DNA of 64,000 nt from [Flexibacter] sp. ATCC 35208 (GTDB taxonomy: Bacteria; Bacteroidota; Bacteroidia; Chitinophagales; Chitinophagaceae): positions 1 to 64,000 of the forward strand of contig NZ_MTKN01000002.1 of the NCBI RefSeq assembly GCF_001975825.1. Direction: 5' to 3'. Made by a program: the position numbers and the translations under genes. Shown in pieces: positions 36,944 to 45,768 of the stretch; position 1 is the stretch's first letter; every line of letters begins with the position of its first letter. A model generated the notes under the pieces. It saw only the letters and a program-made list of their open reading frames with translations, made no database searches and was not told where the DNA came from.

Positions 36944-38302
36944 ATGAGTACCTTTAAGAGTATTAACCCATATACACAGGAAACCATTGCTGAATATACA
37001 GCGCACACACCATCAGAACTGGAAGAAAAACTTGTTAAAGGTCATCAGGCATACCAGGCTATGAAGCAGACTTCGCTGGAGCAGCGTTGTGCATGGATGC
37101 AAAAGCTCGCGGATCTGTTGAAAGAGAAAGCCGATGAACACGCTGCGATCATCACCCGGGAAATGGGGAAAACACTAAAAGAAGCAAAAGCTGAAGTATT
37201 GAAATGCGCTACATCTGCTGAATATTATGTGCAAAATATTGGTAGCATGCTGGCCTCAAAAATCATCAAATCTGATGGGCAGCAGAGCTATGTGGCATAT
37301 GAGCCGAAAGGAATAATTCTCGCTATTATGCCGTGGAATTTCCCTTACTGGCAGGTGTTCCGCTTTGCCATTCCTAATATTCTTGCCGGCAATGCAGGTA
37401 TACTCAAGCATGCCAGCAATGTAAGCGGTTGTGCACTGGCCATGGAGCAGGTATTTTTAGAAGCTGGCTTCCGGGAAGGCGTATTTCAAACCGTGCTGGT
37501 GAATTCTAAACATATAGAACCGCTGATTGCCGATGATCGTGTACAGGGTGTGACCCTCACCGGTAGTACTGCTGCTGGTCAGAGCGTAGCAGGGCTGGCA
37601 GGAAAATATATTAAAAAGACGGTGTTGGAACTGGGGGGCAGCGATCCCTTCATCGTGTTGAAAGATGCGAATCTGGAAGAGGCAGCACGTACAGCTGTAA
37701 AAGCCCGTTTTCAGAACGCTGGTCAGTCCTGCATCGCGGCAAAGCGCTGGATTGTAGACCAGGCAATAGTTGAGGCATTTACAGAACAGGTGACCACACT
37801 CATACAGCAAATGAGCCAGGGAGATCCTACCTTGCAGAAAATTGACATGGGGCCAATGGCCCGTCCGGATCTGGCAACGGAGTTAGGACATCAGTTACAT
37901 CAGAGCATAGAACAGGGTGCGAAACTGATTACAGGTGGGCAGCGTTCGGGTGCGAACTTCGCTCCTACCCTGCTCAGCGGTGTAAAACCAGGCATGACAG
38001 CTTTTGACGAAGAAACATTCGGCCCACTGGCTGTTATTATTCAGGCTGATAATGAGCAACATGCTGTTGCGCTGGCGAACCAGACGCCCTATGGGCTGGG
38101 GTCTTCTCTCTGGACCAGCGATCTTGATAAAGCGAGAAAACTGGCTGTACAGATCGATAGCGGCAATGTATTTATTAATGCCATGGTGCGTTCAGATGCC
38201 CGTCTGCCCTTTGGGGGCGTAAAACAGTCGGGATATGGCAGGGAACTTTCCCTGGAAGGCACACATGAATTTTTGAATGTTAAAACGGTTTACATAGCTT
38301 AG
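36944..38302 (+). CDS. NAD(P)-dependent succinate-semialdehyde dehydrogenase-like aldehyde dehydrogenase
   Basis: Aldehyde dehydrogenase of 452 residues. The cofactor region is MPWNFPYWQVFRFAIPN, the catalytic Glu lies in VLELGGSDPFIVL and the catalytic Cys in NAGQSCIAAKR. The tail motif is PFGGVKQSGYGRELSLEG. The short N-terminus (SINPYTQETIAEYTAH) and the QSCIAAKR version are typical of the succinate-semialdehyde dehydrogenase branch used in 4-aminobutyrate breakdown. Which aldehyde is used here is inferred from family only. It lies in a group with the AraC regulator and coaA. Confidence 0.88.
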   Translation: MSTFKSINPYTQETIAEYTAHTPSELEEKLVKGHQAYQAMKQTSLEQRCAWMQKLADLLKEKADEHAAIITREMGKTLKEAKAEVLKCATSAEYYVQNIGSMLASKIIKSDGQQSYVAYEPKGIILAIMPWNFPYWQVFRFAIPNILAGNAGILKHASNVSGCALAMEQVFLEAGFREGVFQTVLVNSKHIEPLIADDRVQGVTLTGSTAAGQSVAGLAGKYIKKTVLELGGSDPFIVLKDANLEEAARTAVKARFQNAGQSCIAAKRWIVDQAIVEAFTEQVTTLIQQMSQGDPTLQKIDMGPMARPDLATELGHQLHQSIEQGAKLITGGQRSGANFAPTLLSGVKPGMTAFDEETFGPLAVIIQADNEQHAVALANQTPYGLGSSLWTSDLDKARKLAVQIDSGNVFINAMVRSDARLPFGGVKQSGYGRELSLEGTHEFLNVKTVYIA

Positions 38303-38349
38303 CACCCTGAAACAACGGAATCGATAAACAGGCAACAGATCTAAACTAA

Positions 38350-39294
38350 ATGACACGGAATAACTACGCTCCCTATATCACGATTGCCCGTGAAGAATGG
38401 GCAAATAAAAGTGATGAACTCATGGAACACCTGATCAAAGATCTGGATAAGCTACATGGGTTAAATGAGCCGCTGACAAAGGAAGAGGTTACACAAATCT
38501 ACGTGCCGCTGTCACGATTGTTAAATCTGTTCGTAACAGCTGCGCAGGAACTGCATGCAACAACGAATACCTTTTTGGGAAGGAAGGTGACTAAAGTGCC
38601 TTATATTATTGGGATTGCAGGAAGTGTGGCGGTTGGAAAGAGTACGACAGCGCGTGTATTGCAATGGTTGTTGGCTGCGTTTCCCAATCATCCGAGAGTA
38701 GCGTTGGTAACGACAGATGGGTTTCTATATCCGAACAGGGTATTGGAACAGAGAGGAATTATGAATAGAAAGGGGTTTCCGGAGAGTTATGATATAAGGA
38801 GGCTTGTACAGTTTCTGGCGAATCTGAAATCGGGGAAAGAGAAGGTGGCTGCGCCGCTGTATAGTCATTTGGAGTATGATGTGCTGGCGAATGAAATGCA
38901 GTGGGTAGAATCGCCGGATATTGTGATTGTAGAGGGAGTGAATGTGTTGCAGGTGAGGCCGAGGCCATTGGGGTCACCGGAGCCGAGTATATTCGTATCG
39001 GACTTTTTTGACTTTTCTATTTTTGTAGATGCGGAGGATAAGGATTTGGAGCAGTGGTATATAGAGCGGTTTAAGTCATTGAGGACGACGGCGTTTGCGA
39101 ATCCTGAGTCTTATTTTCACAGATATGCACATTTGACAGATGCGGAGTCAGAGGAGATAGCGAGGAAGATATGGAATGAGATCAATAAGCCGAATCTGGT
39201 GCAGAATATATTACCGACAAGGTTTAGGGCGAGTTTGATATTGGAGAAGGGAAATCATCATTTTGTGCAGTCGTTGAAGTTAAGAAAGACTTAA
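38350..39294 (+). CDS. coaA: Pantothenate kinase, type I
   Basis: First enzyme of coenzyme A synthesis: ATP-dependent phosphorylation of pantothenate. The P-loop [15 protein letters not shown] is at about residues 88-102, followed by [32 protein letters not shown], the [10 protein letters not shown] segment and [10 protein letters not shown]. Its 314 residues match bacterial type I enzymes. It lies 47 bases after the aldehyde dehydrogenase. Codons in the second half are rich in TTG, AGG and ATA, unlike the dehydrogenase, so expression is probably low. A terminator follows at 39374. Confidence 0.94.
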   Translation: MTRNNYAPYITIAREEWANKSDELMEHLIKDLDKLHGLNEPLTKEEVTQIYVPLSRLLNLFVTAAQELHATTNTFLGRKVTKVPYIIGIAGSVAVGKSTTARVLQWLLAAFPNHPRVALVTTDGFLYPNRVLEQRGIMNRKGFPESYDIRRLVQFLANLKSGKEKVAAPLYSHLEYDVLANEMQWVESPDIVIVEGVNVLQVRPRPLGSPEPSIFVSDFFDFSIFVDAEDKDLEQWYIERFKSLRTTAFANPESYFHRYAHLTDAESEEIARKIWNEINKPNLVQNILPTRFRASLILEKGNHHFVQSLKLRKT

Positions 39295-39373
39295 AATTTG
39301 CAGGCTGTTTTTTAATTGTTGGGGATGCTTTTCGCAGCAGTATTGAAAATTGTCTTAAAAGAATATTTTGAAC

Positions 39374-39401
39374 GGCTTTGCCTGATGGCAAAGCCATTTT
39401 T
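39374..39401 (+). terminator. Rho-independent terminator
   Basis: GGCTTTGCC-TGAT-GGCAAAGCC followed by ATTTTTG, after coaA. Confidence 0.85.
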
Positions 39402-39446
39402 GTTGGAGCCTTTTTTGCATACTTTTAGGGTAAATATTCAAGCACA

Positions 39447-39977
39447 ATGAAAAAAATCCTCCTTCCTGTTACTGCCCTGATTATTTTGGTAGCATCAGCG
39501 TTTACGGTTCTCTCCGGACCAGATTATAAGATCGCTGCTGGTTATGCTGTAAAGTTTTCTGCTGCTGGCGCCAATGGTATTTTTAAAGATTTGAAAGGAA
39601 AGGTTGTATTTGACGAGCAACATCTGAATACTTCTAAATTTGATGTGACTATTGATGTGTCTAGTATCAATACCGGTAATGGTTTGAAGAATACACATGC
39701 GAAGGGTGATAAGTGGTTGGATGCGAAAAAATATCCGACCATTACATTCACTTCTACAGAGATTACGAAATCAGGTAGTGGGTATGTAGCGAAAGGTGAG
39801 TTGACCATGCATGGTGTAAAGAAGCCGTTTTCTATTCCATTTACTTTTGTGAAAGCGGGTAGTGGTGGAACTTTCGCAGGGAAGTTTGATGTGAACAGGA
39901 GTGATTTTGGAGTGGGTACACCGGGTGGTAAGGTGGATGACATTATTAAGATGGAGGTGAATGTTCCGGTGAATTAA
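39447..39977 (+). CDS. YceI-family periplasmic lipid-binding protein
   Basis: Exported 176-residue protein with a lipocalin-like YceI fold. The signal peptide is ILLPVTALIILVASAFTVLSG. Then come KFDVTIDVSSINTGNGLKNTHAKGDKWLDAKKYPTITFTSTEI and GELTMHGVKKPFSIPFTF, the two main family motifs, and FDVNRSDFGVG near the end. Members bind isoprenoid-type lipids; the ligand here is unknown. It is monocistronic, between two terminators. Confidence 0.92.
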   Translation: MKKILLPVTALIILVASAFTVLSGPDYKIAAGYAVKFSAAGANGIFKDLKGKVVFDEQHLNTSKFDVTIDVSSINTGNGLKNTHAKGDKWLDAKKYPTITFTSTEITKSGSGYVAKGELTMHGVKKPFSIPFTFVKAGSGGTFAGKFDVNRSDFGVGTPGGKVDDIIKMEVNVPVN

Positions 39978-40035
39978 TTTTTTTCAAAACAGCTGGGGCG
40001 CTTTAGTGATTTCTCCAGTTGGTAATGGTAGTTCG

Positions 40036-40077
40036 AAAAAAGAGATACCGGCCGTATAAGGGTGGTATCTCTTTTTT
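40036..40077. terminator. Bidirectional terminator
   Basis: AAAAAAGAGATACC and GGTATCTCTTTTTT enclose a 14-base loop. It lies between the YceI gene and the convergent glycoside hydrolase. The remaining bases to 40262 show no gene. Confidence 0.85.
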
Positions 40078-40262
40078 GATTGAATTAGTATATCGAGGTG
40101 AATTCTTTTTTCTGAGCAGGTAGATTGCTACAAGCCAGCAGCGAGGAGGAAAAATCCGATATGCATAAAGCCTCGTCAATATGTATAAACATATAGACAT
40201 ATAAACAAGAAAGCAAATTATTTTTGATGGTTGGGCAGGCCTTTAGCAGCGTAGCCACCAGA

Positions 40263-41534
40263 TTACTTTTGCTGCTTTGCCCAATTCTTAAGGATAGTAA
40301 TTGCATCATATAATACCCCTGCCTCTCCCCTGAAATCCCCCGAACCTTTTGGCTCGCCAGTCTGTACATCATACCATTCATAGAAGCCATGGTGGCTAAG
40401 GGCACGGTCCAGCATCGGGCTGAGTTCATCGTAAGCTTCCTTGGCAAAACCATGCTCAATGAGGGCTTGTACCATTCTACCACCAAACCAGGTCCAGTCG
40501 CCAGCATTCTGATACACATAAGGTTTCATATTTGGAAACTCCTTTTCAGGATAAGGCGGGTAGACGGTGATGCCAATGGTGGCATATTTCTCTTTAGTAG
40601 CAGCCACGAGCATTTGCTCATTAATGCCGGCGATCTCTTTCGGAGAGTGGAAACCAGCGAGGATTGCGCAGGCAGAACCACCCGTATAGATGATTTCATC
40701 TTCTTTGAAATCAGGAGAGAAAGGGCTACCATTGAGGTAGAGATGTGGCAGATACTTACCAGCACCAGATTGCCAGAGGTATTTGCGAACGTTGGTTTTG
40801 AGTTGGTTGTATTGGGTGAGGTAGGATCTGTTTTTTGATAACTCCGCGTATTCTTTGAGTGCAATAGCGTACATCGCATTGTCATAGATATCAATAGACC
40901 ACTTTGTATGGTCATTGATCACCACACCCCATCCTTTTTCAGGTTGTACATCTCCCCAGTCAATAGTAGTAGCACCGGTGACAAGGTTATATTTAGCTGA
41001 CCAGCGGGCTTTGTGTACATATTGCAATGCCGCATCCAGGCGCTGTAGCACGGTTTGGTGATCGATGACGATGTGCAGGATGCTTGTATCATTGGTATGT
41101 TTGATGTATTTGTATACTGCCTGTACCAAAGACGATTCCTGATCTGTTTCCACGGTATTTTTGTGGGCGGCCCATTCCGGGGCGAGGTCAGAATAGATAT
41201 AATCATAGCCTGCCTGTGCTTTTTGTTTGGAGATCATGCCGTCTACGATATTGCCATCTTTGCCCTGCATGCTGAAGAAGAGGAGGAGCATTTCTTTCAC
41301 CTTTTCTTTGCCATGAACGGCGAGAGAGCCGTTGATAAAGGTGTTGAAATCCCTGATCCAGACTTCGCCATAGGAGGTGCCGGCGGTGAAACCTGTGAGT
41401 AGTCGTAAAGCCCGTGCCTGAATAGTATCGAGGCGGTGATCTGCCAGTATTTTAGTGGCCAGTTGTTTGTTTTGAGCGCCGGATGATAGCACGGCAAGCA
41501 TGATAAGAGCGAAGAAGAAGACCTTTTTTCTCAT
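40263..41534 (-). CDS. Exported (alpha/alpha)6-barrel glycoside hydrolase
   Basis: Predicted secreted six-hairpin glycosidase of 423 residues. The signal peptide is VFFFALIMLAVLSSGAQN. Motifs such as SYGEVWIRDFNTFINGSLA, DGMISKQKAQAGYDYIYSDLAPEWAAHKNTVETDQESSLVQAVYKYI, TTIDWGDVQP and YVYQNAGDWTWFGGRMVQALIEHG resemble amylo-alpha-glucosidase/GH37/GH63-type barrels. The Asp in WIRDF and the acidic residues in GDWTWF are candidate catalytic or substrate-contact residues. The start at 41534 (MRKKVFFF) is preferred to 41549, which lies in the operator palindrome. It is divergent from the GntR regulator gene and probably controlled by it. Confidence 0.75.
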   Translation of the reverse strand: MRKKVFFFALIMLAVLSSGAQNKQLATKILADHRLDTIQARALRLLTGFTAGTSYGEVWIRDFNTFINGSLAVHGKEKVKEMLLLFFSMQGKDGNIVDGMISKQKAQAGYDYIYSDLAPEWAAHKNTVETDQESSLVQAVYKYIKHTNDTSILHIVIDHQTVLQRLDAALQYVHKARWSAKYNLVTGATTIDWGDVQPEKGWGVVINDHTKWSIDIYDNAMYAIALKEYAELSKNRSYLTQYNQLKTNVRKYLWQSGAGKYLPHLYLNGSPFSPDFKEDEIIYTGGSACAILAGFHSPKEIAGINEQMLVAATKEKYATIGITVYPPYPEKEFPNMKPYVYQNAGDWTWFGGRMVQALIEHGFAKEAYDELSPMLDRALSHHGFYEWYDVQTGEPKGSGDFRGEAGVLYDAITILKNWAKQQK

Positions 41535-41535
41535 A

Positions 41536-41551
41536 GTATGTATATACATAC
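41536..41551. promoter_or_regulatory. Perfect 16-bp palindrome, likely GntR/HutC-type operator
   Basis: GTATGTATATACATAC contains GTATATAC, which fits the GT-N4-AC core used by HutC-branch GntR regulators. It begins 2 bases before the glycoside hydrolase start codon on the minus strand. A -7 box TATGTTTG (minus strand, 41558-41551) abuts it, so a bound repressor would cover the transcription start. A plus-strand TAATTTTG box lies at 41564-41571. Confidence 0.7.
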
Positions 41552-41575
41552 AAACATAATGATTAATTTTGGCAG

Positions 41576-42310
41576 ATGGAAATAAGTATTGATCATCAGA
41601 ATCCAGTTCCTTTACACTTACAGGCGGAGCAGTTATTGCGCAATATGATCAGGGACCCGAAGTATGCGGGCGGGCAGTTTTTGCCGAATGAGGTAGAGTT
41701 GGCGAAGCAATTGGCGATATCGAGGTCTACGTTGCGGCAGGCGTTAAATAAACTGGTGTACGAGGGATTGCTGGTGAGAAAGAAAGGTGTAGGTACTAAA
41801 GTGGCGGATTTGGAGAAGATCAGCTCTAAGGCGAAGAACTGGATCAGCTTTACGCAGGAGATGCAGGCAAGGGGCTTAAAGGTGCGGAATTTTGAATTGC
41901 ATGTAACGTGGGTGTTGCCAGATAATGATGCGGTGGCATTTTTTGGTATTCCTGCTAATCAGAAGATCCTGAAATTAGAGCGATTGAGAGGAACGCCGGA
42001 GGGGCCGTTTGTTTATTTTATTTCATGGTTTCATCCAGGGATAGGGTTGACAGGAGAAGAGGATTTTAAGAGGCAGTTGTATGATATCCTGGATAAGGAT
42101 TATGGCGTAGTGGCAACATTGTCAAAAGAGGAAGTGAGTGCAAGAGCAGCGGATAAATTTGTGGCAGCGAAATTAGAGATTGATGCGGGAAGTCCGGTTT
42201 TGTTTAGAAGGAGATTTGTGTATGATAAGGATGATTTACCGATTGAATATAATGTAGGTTATTATAGACCGGATAGTTTTGTATATACTGTTGAAAGCCG
42301 GCGGGAGTAG
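41576..42310 (+). CDS. GntR-family (HutC/UTRA) transcriptional regulator
   Basis: Regulator of 244 residues. The N-terminal winged helix starts VPLHLQAEQLLRNMIRDPKYAGGQFLPNEVELAKQLAISRSTLRQALNKL and goes on to VRKKGVGTKV (residues 10-75). The C-terminal UTRA ligand domain contains KILKLERLRGTPEGPFVYFISWFHPGI and LEIDAGSPVLFRRRFVYDKDDLPIEYNVGYYRPDSF. The effector is likely a sugar or sugar phosphate, judged from the divergent glycoside hydrolase. The ATG comes just after a TAATTTTG promoter box, so the leader may be very short. Confidence 0.9.
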   Translation: MEISIDHQNPVPLHLQAEQLLRNMIRDPKYAGGQFLPNEVELAKQLAISRSTLRQALNKLVYEGLLVRKKGVGTKVADLEKISSKAKNWISFTQEMQARGLKVRNFELHVTWVLPDNDAVAFFGIPANQKILKLERLRGTPEGPFVYFISWFHPGIGLTGEEDFKRQLYDILDKDYGVVATLSKEEVSARAADKFVAAKLEIDAGSPVLFRRRFVYDKDDLPIEYNVGYYRPDSFVYTVESRRE

Positions 42311-42413
42311 GTTGGACTGCGGCAGCAAGGGAAATAGCATTTTTTACTGATGGAAAGTTCTTTTTTGTTGAAGAGGAAATTGTTTAAGCTAACTGCAATT
42401 TCAATAAAAATAT

Positions 42414-42442
42414 AAAGCCCCTCTGCTGGCGCAGGGGGGCTC
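42414..42442. terminator. Probable terminator between the GntR gene and Hcp-1
   Basis: AGCCCCTCTGC and GCAGGGGGGCT form an imperfect GC-rich hairpin around CTGGC in the gap between convergent genes. Confidence 0.65.
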
Positions 42443-42479
42443 ATTAAAAGGCATAATTTTCATTTAGCAAATCATACCA

Positions 42480-42869
42480 CTACTTTACCCATTCATTAAT
42501 ATGGGATGCGTTACCCATGGCAATTTCACGGGCTGAGATAGTGAATGCAACCGTCATCGGGTTTTGATTATCTGAATCAAAAGTTTCTTCAAACTTTACC
42601 AGATAACCTTCCTTGAAGTTTAGCGATTTCAACTTTGCATCTGAATCTCTCTTGTAGAAAGTGATAGTACCATCCTTCCTTTCGAAGTTGTTCACCATCC
42701 ACTCGAACAGATCAGTGTCGCCATTAGATTCAACGATTAAACGGATGCGGCCACCACGGGTAATTGCTGAAGGGCGACCAGTTGCATCTACTTCTTGGGT
42801 GAGGTCGTAGCTACAGTGTTTAACAACCAACTGTTTTCCTGCTACTTCAAACACGGATTTGAATGACAT
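42480..42869 (-). CDS. tssD: Type VI secretion needle protein Hcp (TssD), copy 1
   Basis: Tube subunit of a T6SS, secreted when the sheath contracts. The 129-residue Bacteroidota-type Hcp begins MSFKSVFEVAGKQLVVKHCSYDLTQEVDATGRPSAI and has GGRIRLIVESNGDTDLFEWMVNN, FYKRDSDAKLKSLNFKEGYLVKFEE and VAFTISAREIAMGNASHINEWVK. It shares its pattern with the second Hcp at 59322 (about 40% alike by eye), so they are paralogues. It lies at the right-to-left end of the minus-strand T6SS operon, 182 bases past TssO, and may have its own promoter. Confidence 0.93.
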   Translation of the reverse strand: MSFKSVFEVAGKQLVVKHCSYDLTQEVDATGRPSAITRGGRIRLIVESNGDTDLFEWMVNNFERKDGTITFYKRDSDAKLKSLNFKEGYLVKFEETFDSDNQNPMTVAFTISAREIAMGNASHINEWVK

Positions 42870-43051
42870 GGGTTAAATGTTTAAGGTTTACAATAAAGAA
42901 TTAACAATTAAGGGCTATTTATTTATTTATATAATTATGATGCTTAAAATTAAAAATAATTCCCCGTATAGCCAAGCCAAACAGTCCCTAAAACACCACT
43001 TTAACAAATTATATTTTTAATCATTTATCAGTAATGATATGTATAAAACCA

Positions 43052-43564
43052 TTACCTGCTTCTCATTAACTGCCTATTGTAATCCAGCTCGCTTCTTGCA
43101 TTTTCCAACTCTTTGTTCAGATCATTGATCTTCTCTTTCAGCTCCGCAATACTCTGTTGTGCATTCGATAATCCACGCAATTGCTGCTTACTTTGTTGCA
43201 ACAAAAGACAGTTCTGTATGATGTTTGCATACAAGCCATAATGCGTTACCGCATCCTTAGGTATAGAGTTACGCATGCTTACCAGATCCTGTGCAATGAC
43301 CTGATCCATATAATTTGCATTCTGGTTTGGCAGATTGATGGAGTCTAAATTGTTCCTTACTCTCTCGAGCTTACCCAGAAATTCTCCCTGAAATGCCTGC
43401 TCCTGGCGGAATGTAGCCAGCTCTTTGCGCAGCTCTGCATTCTCACGGCTTGGCACCTGGAAGTTGAAAAATATGGCCAGGACAAACAGACCTACTGTAA
43501 CGATAAAAAATAACAGGAACCATAAAAAAGCGGATAATCTTTCCTGCTTGTTCAGTACACGCAT
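43052..43564 (-). CDS. tssO: T6SS membrane-complex protein TssO
   Basis: Bacteroidota-specific T6SS component of 170 residues. One N-terminal membrane helix (FLWFLLFFIVTVGLFVLAIFF) is followed by a periplasmic, mostly helical part with a coiled-coil tail (AQQSIAELKEKINDLNKELENARSELDYNRQLM). TssO belongs with TssN and TssP to the trans-envelope complex that replaces TssJLM in subtype iii systems. It lies 29 bases after TssK. Assignment rests on topology, length and position as well as sequence flavour. Confidence 0.85.
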   Translation of the reverse strand: MRVLNKQERLSAFLWFLLFFIVTVGLFVLAIFFNFQVPSRENAELRKELATFRQEQAFQGEFLGKLERVRNNLDSINLPNQNANYMDQVIAQDLVSMRNSIPKDAVTHYGLYANIIQNCLLLQQSKQQLRGLSNAQQSIAELKEKINDLNKELENARSELDYNRQLMRSR

Positions 43565-43593
43565 GTGATATTAAATTGAGTTGAAAATTATGA

Positions 43594-44769
43594 TCAATCT
43601 GTAAAAAACCATTTCCTGGTTTTATGCTTACGTAAATATTCTGCATCCTCTGCTGACTCTTCTTTTACGAAGATGCCACTGTCCATCTTACGACCAATGT
43701 AATCCAGTCTGCTCAGGCTCTCGAACAACTTATTGATCGCACGTACAAAAGGGATCATAGGTTGCAGACATTCTCTTACATCTATGTGTTTGTAACGAAT
43801 GTTTGCACAATTTACCATCAGCGTTTCCAACTCACCCTGCTTCAGTTCACACCATTCTGAAAAGTAATTCAGCAATTCTTCTTTACCTGCACTTGCACGC
43901 TGATCGATCGCATTCTTCATGGTACGTGCCAGTCCAGCTATCACTTCCAGCATTGCTGCAGGTGTTTGATAAATACCTAACCAACGGAACTGTGAGATAC
44001 GTGTGCCCAGGTATTGTACTAATCTTTCAGTGATGTACAATACTACCTGCGCCAGATCATTGTTCTGATTACGTGCATATACTTTCTGTACGATGTGCAC
44101 ACCATATAGTTCCAGCTGACCGAGGAACTGATCCAGCTCCTGGTGCAGGTCTGCCAGTGCAGGATGCGCATACACCATAGTACATGGTGGTATATAATCA
44201 TCATCTATCTGCGGCCGTCCATCTACGATGTTGATACGACCCAGTACCATCTGATAACTGCCTAACTGTCCTTGTGGTAACTGAGATGCAGGTGTTACAT
44301 ACAAATGATATTCTGGTGTGGCATACGGTAACCGTGGTGGGTCTTCGTGCAGCAAGGGCTCTCCGCTTGGCTGACGATTGAAGGGGTTTACCTGAATGAG
44401 AATATAGTAAGCATTTTCTGTATGCTGTGGATCCCAGTTAAATGTAGCTTCAGGAAAAGTAGTAGCGTATTTCAGCGAGTGTACAGTGTGTTCAGGAATT
44501 TCAATTCTCGCGCCACCTGGGGTAACGGCACGACATTCGGTGAGTTTCACTCTCCATTGTTGTTGGTTATCGGTTACAAACCAGCAACGTAATGATTCTT
44601 TACTTTCTGCTTTTGCAGGCAGCAATCCGTAGTTCTGCGCATGCAAGCCGCTGGAAATAGCATCCCTTATCTGATCCAGCATTGCGTTTTCTGTTTCAAC
44701 GAAATGCTGCTTCTTTATCTTCATACCATCAACCCAGTTGACGGGAAAATATTTAAGCGGTTCTGCCAT
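43594..44769 (-). CDS. tssK: T6SS baseplate subunit TssK
   Basis: Baseplate protein that joins the T6SS tail to the membrane complex. The 391-residue product begins MAEPLKYFPVNWVDGMKIKKQHFVETENAMLDQIRDAI, with YGLLPAKA and later YHLYVTPASQLPQGQLGSYQMVLGRI, matching the Bacteroidota TssK. The start at 44769 avoids overlap with TssN, whose stop is at 44795; the upstream extension to 44847 is discarded. It is third in the minus-strand run TssG-TssN-TssK-TssO-Hcp. Confidence 0.9.
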   Translation of the reverse strand: MAEPLKYFPVNWVDGMKIKKQHFVETENAMLDQIRDAISSGLHAQNYGLLPAKAESKESLRCWFVTDNQQQWRVKLTECRAVTPGGARIEIPEHTVHSLKYATTFPEATFNWDPQHTENAYYILIQVNPFNRQPSGEPLLHEDPPRLPYATPEYHLYVTPASQLPQGQLGSYQMVLGRINIVDGRPQIDDDYIPPCTMVYAHPALADLHQELDQFLGQLELYGVHIVQKVYARNQNNDLAQVVLYITERLVQYLGTRISQFRWLGIYQTPAAMLEVIAGLARTMKNAIDQRASAGKEELLNYFSEWCELKQGELETLMVNCANIRYKHIDVRECLQPMIPFVRAINKLFESLSRLDYIGRKMDSGIFVKEESAEDAEYLRKHKTRKWFFTD

Positions 44770-44794
44770 GGATGAATAATTTAAAATGCAGGGA

Positions 44795-45649
44795 TTAATT
44801 GATAATAATTCTGTTACAAATAATGACACTGTTTTCACGCATGCCATTCATGAATACAGCTTTGTCAGGATCGAGGGTTTTAGCTGTACCCAGCCAACCT
44901 GATTTGAGGTGAAATACCCAGCCATATGGTTGTCCGTTTGCATCCACTACGTCAATCGGCGTATTGGGATAACGGTCATTATAGTCATTGATGAAATGAT
45001 AGAAGAGATCGCCCAGGTCCATTTTGATAGGTGTACGTGCACGGAAGTAGGTGCGGTCATGATCTGTTACTTTCTTCTCCAGTTCGAAACCAATTACGAT
45101 CAGGTCGCGCATATCATCTTCATTTACTTCGGGCAATTCCTGGTAAGCAGGATATTGCCACCACTTGAAAATTTTGGCAGGAATGGCCATCATCTTTTCG
45201 AATGTCTTGTACACAAATGTAGGCAGTGCGAATGCGAACATACAGGTAAGCAGCGGGTAGAAAGAAAACTCTCCTTTCGCAAAAAGATGCTGAATGAGAA
45301 TGAACCCGATCCCACCAAATAACCAGATAGCCACGATGAATGCCAGCTCTGAACCAAACGCATCTTCACTACCCCAGAAACGGGTATACATGAGGTTACA
45401 ATGTACTACGCCTAAACCCAGGAACCATACTTCGTAGAAGACATACTGGCTCATAGAATTCTGGTGTGTAAAGAGGAACGGAATAGAGCTGATGACAGCA
45501 AATACCAATACCATGATAGCCAGGTACCAGAGTGCCTTTTTCTTATATAGGGAAAAGTTTTTAATATAACGGCTTAGCAGGCCCACTATCAGGGAGCCGA
45601 TAGCCATGAATGCCGCCAGTACAATGTAGATCTTAGCTTTTAGTATCAT
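44795..45649 (-). CDS. tssN: T6SS inner-membrane protein TssN
   Basis: Polytopic membrane protein of 284 residues. About five helices lie in the first 150 residues (KIYIVLAAFMAIGSLIVGLLS, ALWYLAIMVLVFAVISSIPFLF, FIVAIWLFGGIGFILIQHLFA). The cytoplasmic domain contains FKWWQYPAYQELPEVNEDDMRDLIVIGFELEKKVTDHD. This is the TssN layout in Bacteroidota T6SS, the inner-membrane base of the trans-envelope complex. It lies 25 bases before TssK. Confidence 0.9.
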   Translation of the reverse strand: MILKAKIYIVLAAFMAIGSLIVGLLSRYIKNFSLYKKKALWYLAIMVLVFAVISSIPFLFTHQNSMSQYVFYEVWFLGLGVVHCNLMYTRFWGSEDAFGSELAFIVAIWLFGGIGFILIQHLFAKGEFSFYPLLTCMFAFALPTFVYKTFEKMMAIPAKIFKWWQYPAYQELPEVNEDDMRDLIVIGFELEKKVTDHDRTYFRARTPIKMDLGDLFYHFINDYNDRYPNTPIDVVDANGQPYGWVFHLKSGWLGTAKTLDPDKAVFMNGMRENSVIICNRIIIN

Positions 45650-45768
45650 AGTCTTATTTCCTCGGAAAGGGTTAAACCTGTTGGATGAATCTGGGGCTGG
45701 AATACTCCGCTGGGCCCGGAATCAAACCATAAGGGTATATTACATGCAAAAATAGTTCCATTTAATGC

